A DNA stretch of 64,000 nucleotides from Georgenia faecalis. Lineage in GTDB: Bacteria; Actinomycetota; Actinomycetes; Actinomycetales; Actinomycetaceae. Below, in pieces: positions 61,015 to 64,000 of this stretch. The DNA lies in contig NZ_CP033325.1 of the NCBI RefSeq assembly GCF_003710105.1, forward strand, positions 1,426,001-1,490,000, given 5' to 3'. The first letter of the stretch is position 1. Each line of letters opens with the position of its first letter. The notes beneath the pieces are model-generated. The model worked only from the letters and a program-made list of their open reading frames with translations. It searched no databases and was not told where the DNA came from. Position numbers and translations under genes: made by a program.

Positions 61015-61827
61015 TCAGACCAGGCCGGTGGTGCCGAGCAGGAGGCCGATGCCGTAGGTGACCACGAGCGCCACCGTGCCGCCCACGACCACCCTCACGG
61101 CGGCACGGCGGCGGGACCCGCCGCCGATCCCGGCGGCGACGGCGCCGGTGAGGGCCAGCGCGGCGAGTGTCACCGCGAAGGTCACCGGGACGCGCACGTC
61201 GGTCGGCGGCAGCAGGATCGCCGCCAGGGGGAGCAGGGCGCCGACGGCGAACGCGAGGAACGACGCGAGCGCGGCGTGCCAGGGGCTTGCGACGTCGTCC
61301 GCGTCGATCGTGTGGCGGGCGCGGACCACCGCGTCGAGGGCGTCGCGGGCGAAGAGCTCCTCCGCGACCCGGCGCGCGGTGTCCGGGGAGATGCCCCGCT
61401 CCTCGTACAGCCGGGCCACGCCCTCGAGCTGGGCGTCGCGGTCGGCCGCCAGCGCGCGGCGCTCGGACTCGATGAGGTGGACCTCGCTGTCGCGCTGGCT
61501 GCTCACGGAGACGTACTCGCCCAGCGCCATGGACACCGCGCCGCCGATGGCGGCGGCGACCCCGGCGACGGCGACGGCGCCGGTCGACGTGGTCGCGCCC
61601 GCGATGCCGACGACGACGGCGGCCGTCGAGACGATGCCGTCGTTCGCGCCGAGGACGCCGGCGCGCAGGGCGTTGAGGCGCTGCTCGAGCCCCCCGCGTA
61701 CCTTCGCCGGCGACTCGGCCTGCGCGGCCCCGACCGGCGCGTCACGGCGGCTGGCGGGGTCCGGCGAGGGCGACGTCGGGGCCGGCGTGCGCCACGGTCG
61801 CGTCGGGCGGGTCACCATTTGCGTCAT
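61015..61827 (-). CDS. VIT1/CCC1-family metal (Fe/Mn) transporter, paralogue A
   Basis: This 270-aa membrane protein belongs to the vacuolar iron transporter family, which moves Fe2+ or Mn2+ out of the cytosol. The first helix pair carries RAGVLGANDGIVSTAAVVVG and AIGGAVSMALGEYVSVSSQRD, the family hallmark. A cytosolic helical metal-binding domain follows (LYEERGISPDTARRVAEELF), then three more membrane segments (ASFLAFAVGALLPLAAIL; ALALTGAVAAGIGG; VVGGTVALVVTYGIG). It is preceded by two metalloregulator-like boxes. The N-terminal 45 residues are Pro/Ser-rich and divergent from paralogue B. Confidence 0.92.
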   Translation of the reverse strand: MTQMVTRPTRPWRTPAPTSPSPDPASRRDAPVGAAQAESPAKVRGGLEQRLNALRAGVLGANDGIVSTAAVVVGIAGATTSTGAVAVAGVAAAIGGAVSMALGEYVSVSSQRDSEVHLIESERRALAADRDAQLEGVARLYEERGISPDTARRVAEELFARDALDAVVRARHTIDADDVASPWHAALASFLAFAVGALLPLAAILLPPTDVRVPVTFAVTLAALALTGAVAAGIGGGSRRRAAVRVVVGGTVALVVTYGIGLLLGTTGLV

Positions 61828-61863
61828 ACCCGGAGGTTAAGCGCGATATTCGTCCCGGGCAAC

Positions 61864-61917
61864 GAAGGAAAGGCATTCCTATGTTAATGCCCGGGCGGTA
61901 AGGAAAGGTATTCCTTA
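61864..61917. promoter_or_regulatory. Two AAGGAAAGG(T/C)ATTCCT boxes, metalloregulator-like
   Basis: Box 1 (61864-61882) GAAGGAAAGGCATTCCTAT and box 2 (61899-61917) TAAGGAAAGGTATTCCTTA share a 19-bp inverted-repeat design; box 2 has perfect TAAGGAA/TTCCTTA arms. The AGG...CCT skeleton and 19-bp size recall DtxR/IdeR boxes. They lie 35 bp apart upstream of VIT paralogue A, a metal exporter, so metal-dependent control is inferred. Confidence 0.55.
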
Positions 61918-61989
61918 GTTCCCGGGCGCCTCACGCAGCGGGCCTCGCAGCGCGCTACCCCGGCCGTCACCCCCGGCCGACGCGGGCGC

Positions 61990-62781
61990 TCAGACGACGC
62001 CGGAGGTGTCGAGCAGGACACCGGCACCATAGGTGGCCCCCAGCGCCAGCGCGCCGCCGACGACCACCCGCGCCGCCGCGCGCAGGCGCGAGCCGCCACC
62101 GATCGCCGCCGCCACGGTTCCCGTGATGGCGAGCCCGACCAGCGTGGCGAGGAACGTCACCGCGACCCGCCACTCCAGGGGCGGGAGCAGGATGGCCGCC
62201 AACGGCAGGATCGCGCCGAGGGAGAAGGCGAGGAACGAGGCCGCCGCCGCCCGCCACGGGCTCGGGATGTCGGTGGTGTCGATGGTGTGTCGGGCGCGGA
62301 CGACGGCGTCCAGTGGGTCCTGCGCGAACATCTCCTCGGCCACCGCCCGGGACGTCGCCGAGGAGATGCCGCGCTCCTCGTACCAGGCGGCGAGCGCGTC
62401 CAGCTCGGCGTCGGGGTCGGCGGCCAGCGCCTGCTCCTCCTCCTCGATGATCGACCGCTCGCTGTCGAGCTGGCTGCTCACCGAGACGTACTCCCCGAGC
62501 GCCATCGACACCGCGCCGCCGATGGCGGCCGCGAGACCGGCCATGACCACGGGTTCGGCCGCCGACGACGCGCCGGCGACGCCGACGACGACCGCGGCCG
62601 TCGAGACGATGCCGTCGTTGGCGCCCAGGACGCCGGCGCGCAGGGAGTTGAGCCGTTGCTCGAGCTTGCCGGTCGGGTGGCCCGCCTCGTCGCCCGGCTC
62701 GGCCACGCGCTGACCCGGCCGCGCGGAGACGTGGGACGGCGCCGGCGATCGCCGGAGGTGACGCGCCGGCTCTCTGGCCAT
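61990..62781 (-). CDS. VIT1/CCC1-family metal (Fe/Mn) transporter, paralogue B
   Basis: This 263-aa protein is built like paralogue A: RAGVLGANDGIVSTAAVVVG, GAVSMALGEYVSVSSQLD, cytosolic domain WYEERGISSATSRAVAEEMF, and C-terminal helices (ASFLAFSLGAILPLAAIL; VVGGALALGATYGAGVL). ATG 62781 is chosen because TAGCGT ends 7 nt upstream on the minus strand (leaderless). It precedes paralogue A on the same strand by 162 bp; only A has the metal boxes directly upstream, so the two may be controlled differently. Confidence 0.92.
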   Translation of the reverse strand: MAREPARHLRRSPAPSHVSARPGQRVAEPGDEAGHPTGKLEQRLNSLRAGVLGANDGIVSTAAVVVGVAGASSAAEPVVMAGLAAAIGGAVSMALGEYVSVSSQLDSERSIIEEEEQALAADPDAELDALAAWYEERGISSATSRAVAEEMFAQDPLDAVVRARHTIDTTDIPSPWRAAAASFLAFSLGAILPLAAILLPPLEWRVAVTFLATLVGLAITGTVAAAIGGGSRLRAAARVVVGGALALGATYGAGVLLDTSGVV

Positions 62782-62840
62782 GGGTTCGACGCTACGCGCG
62801 GTGGGGGACACCCACAACGAGAGCGAAAGTGGCCCTGAAC

Positions 62841-62911
62841 TTCTGCAAGATCATCAAAGAGGGGAGTGGCCGCATCGGCCAGCATTTCTGCAAGATCACG
62901 AAAGGGGGGAG
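62841..62911 (+). repeat. 26-bp imperfect direct repeat, two copies
   Basis: TTCTGCAAGATCATCAAAG with following AGGGGAG (62841-62866) recurs as TTCTGCAAGATCACGAAAG with following GGGGGAG (62886-62911), about 23 of 26 identical, period 45 bp. It lies between the divergent VIT and pcp promoters; function unknown. Confidence 0.75.
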
Positions 62912-62959
62912 GAGAACTCGGGGGAGGGGCGGCCCCAGCGGCGGTCGTAGGCTGCCCCG

Positions 62960-63574
62960 GTGAGACCACGGACCGTCCTCGTCACCGCCTTCGAGCCGTT
63001 CGACGGCCAGCCCGTCAACGCCTCGGCCGAGGGGGTCGGCGCACTGGCCGACGCCTGGAACGGTCCCGAGCGTCTCGTCACGGCGCTGCTGCCCGTCACC
63101 TTCGCCGGCTCTGCCGCGGCGCTGCGCGAGGCCGTCGCTGAGCACGCGCCCGACCTCGTCGTCGGCGTCGGCGAGGCCCCCGGGCGTGACCGCGTCAGCC
63201 TCGAGCGCGTGGCGATCAACGTCGTCGACGCCCGCATCCCCGACAACGACGGCGCGCAGCCGGTCGACGTCCCGGTGGTCGACGGCGCCCCCACCGCGCA
63301 CCTCACCGGCCTGCCCGTCAAGGCGTGCGTGGCCGCGCTCGAGTCCGCCGGGATCGCCGCCGAGGTGTCGAACACGGCCGGCACCTACGTGTGCAACGCC
63401 GTGTTCTTCACCCTCATGGACGCCCTCGCCGCAACCCCCGGCGTGCGCGGCGGGTTCGTCCACGTCCCCCGCGGCGCGGACGGCCCAGCGACCGCCCGTG
63501 CGCTGGCCGTCGTCGTCCGCACGAGCCTGACCACGGAGGTCGACGTCCCGGTCCCGGGCGGCCGGGAGGCCTGA
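62960..63574 (+). CDS. pcp: Pyroglutamyl-peptidase I (peptidase C15)
   Basis: This 204-aa cysteine peptidase removes N-terminal pyroglutamate from peptides. It has VLVTAFEPFDGQPVNAS, the Glu region VVGVGEAPGRDRVSLERVAIN, the nucleophile Cys in SNTAGTYVCNAVFF and the catalytic His in GGFVHVP. GTG 62960 lies 6 nt after TAGGCT (62948-62953), so the mRNA is probably leaderless. Confidence 0.93.
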   Translation: MRPRTVLVTAFEPFDGQPVNASAEGVGALADAWNGPERLVTALLPVTFAGSAAALREAVAEHAPDLVVGVGEAPGRDRVSLERVAINVVDARIPDNDGAQPVDVPVVDGAPTAHLTGLPVKACVAALESAGIAAEVSNTAGTYVCNAVFFTLMDALAATPGVRGGFVHVPRGADGPATARALAVVVRTSLTTEVDVPVPGGREA

Positions 63575-63599
63575 TCGGAGCGCAGGTTAGGCTGCCCTC

Positions 63600-64000
63600 A
63601 TGAACCTCACTACCGTGCTCTCGCGCGAGCGGGTCCGGCATGAGCTCGCGGTCCGGCACCTCACCGTGGTCCGCACCGAGGACCTCGCCCCCGGCCTCCG
63701 GCGCATCACGCTCGGCGGTGACCTCGCCGGGTTCTCCAGCCTCGGGCCGAGCGACCACGTGAAGGTCTTCTTCCCCGACCCGCGCACGGGCGAGCTCCAC
63801 GCTCCGCGGATGACCGCCACCGGCATCGAGCGCCCGGAGGGCGTCGAGCTCATCTCCCGCGACTACACCCCGCGGGCCTGGCGCGCCGACGAGCTGGACA
63901 TCGACTTCGTCCTGCACGGCGACGAGGGGCCGGCGTCCGCCTGGGCCTCGGCGGCCCAGCCCGGCGCCCCGATCGTCGTCGCCGGCCCGCGCGGCTCCCG
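63600..64000 (+). CDS. Siderophore-interacting (flavin reductase) protein, 5' part
   Basis: The gene runs off the right edge after about 133 codons. It encodes the FAD-binding domain of a SIP/ViuB-type ferric-siderophore reductase: RHLTVVRTEDLAPGLRRITL, DHVKVFFPDP, SRDYTPRAWRADELDIDFVLHG (the RxYTxR FAD motif is RDYTPR) and GPASAWASAAQPG. ATG 63600 lies 6 nt after TAGGCT (63588-63593), a leaderless start. Cytosolic; releases iron from imported siderophores. Confidence 0.9.
   Translation, partial: MNLTTVLSRERVRHELAVRHLTVVRTEDLAPGLRRITLGGDLAGFSSLGPSDHVKVFFPDPRTGELHAPRMTATGIERPEGVELISRDYTPRAWRADELDIDFVLHGDEGPASAWASAAQPGAPIVVAGPRGS

Noticed and set aside
1-64000. CRISPR arrays or cas genes
   Set aside because: No regularly spaced repeats of CRISPR length and no Cas-like motifs were seen; the tandem repeats found are 6, 9 and 26 bp with other layouts.

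Overview
The window is high-GC actinobacterial DNA, most likely from a Micrococcales-type organism. The evidence is strong GC3 codon bias, frequent GTG starts, TANNNT -10 boxes lying 6-7 nt before a start codon (leaderless mRNAs), a PdtaR-type ANTAR regulator next to polA, and rpsA with four S1 repeats. No species is claimed.

Layout. (1) 1-5.9 kb: a LacI-family regulator (5' end only) diverges from a four-gene sugar ABC importer plus cytoplasmic GH3 glycosidase operon resembling the actinobacterial bxl (xylo-oligosaccharide) type. A near-palindromic operator lies between them. (2) 5.9-17.4 kb: a ten-gene minus-strand operon encoding an RpiR/SIS regulator, a complete Dpp/Opp-type peptide importer, three paralogous metal-dependent amidohydrolases and an S51 serine peptidase. 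It is bracketed by the 3' end of the GH3 gene and a second, 91%-identical copy of that 3' end at 17.3 kb, so the block looks acquired. (3) 17.4-20.8 kb: OmpA-like protein, lipoprotein and RecQ. (4) 21.1-52.8 kb: a 31.7-kb integrative element in the 3' end of a tRNA-Leu(CAA) gene. A 15-bp core is repeated at both ends, and the tyrosine integrase and excisionase sit at opposite ends, as expected for a linearised circle. (5) 52.8-64 kb: core genes pdtaR, a hotdog thioesterase, polA, a methyltransferase, pfkA, rpsA, two VIT-type metal transporters, pcp, and the start of a siderophore-interacting protein gene.

The integrative element is the accessory part. It carries a MobF-type relaxase broken by two compensating frameshifts, with a candidate oriT of overlapping inverted repeats upstream, but no conjugation apparatus, so it is best read as a mobilizable element or its decaying descendant. 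Cargo falls into two groups. The first is a glycan-type cluster: a NodU/CmcH-like carbamoyltransferase, a DXD glycosyltransferase, and a single protein fusing GT25 glycosyltransferase, a sulfotransferase-like segment and a GH16 glucanase. The second is a dense set of nuclease or defence-like genes: a zinc-ribbon/Vsr-fold nuclease, a GIY-YIG protein, a large STAND NTPase with an N-terminal PD-(D/E)xK-like domain and a HEAT-type partner, a QVK-motif nuclease-like protein and an Mrr-type nuclease. IS110, an internally deleted IS3, an IS256 remnant, an IS110-end remnant and a tRNA-Phe-like gene are embedded in it.

Several element genes show apparent single-base frameshifts. These may be genuine decay or sequence error, and that matters for interpreting the relaxase, integrase and STAND genes.
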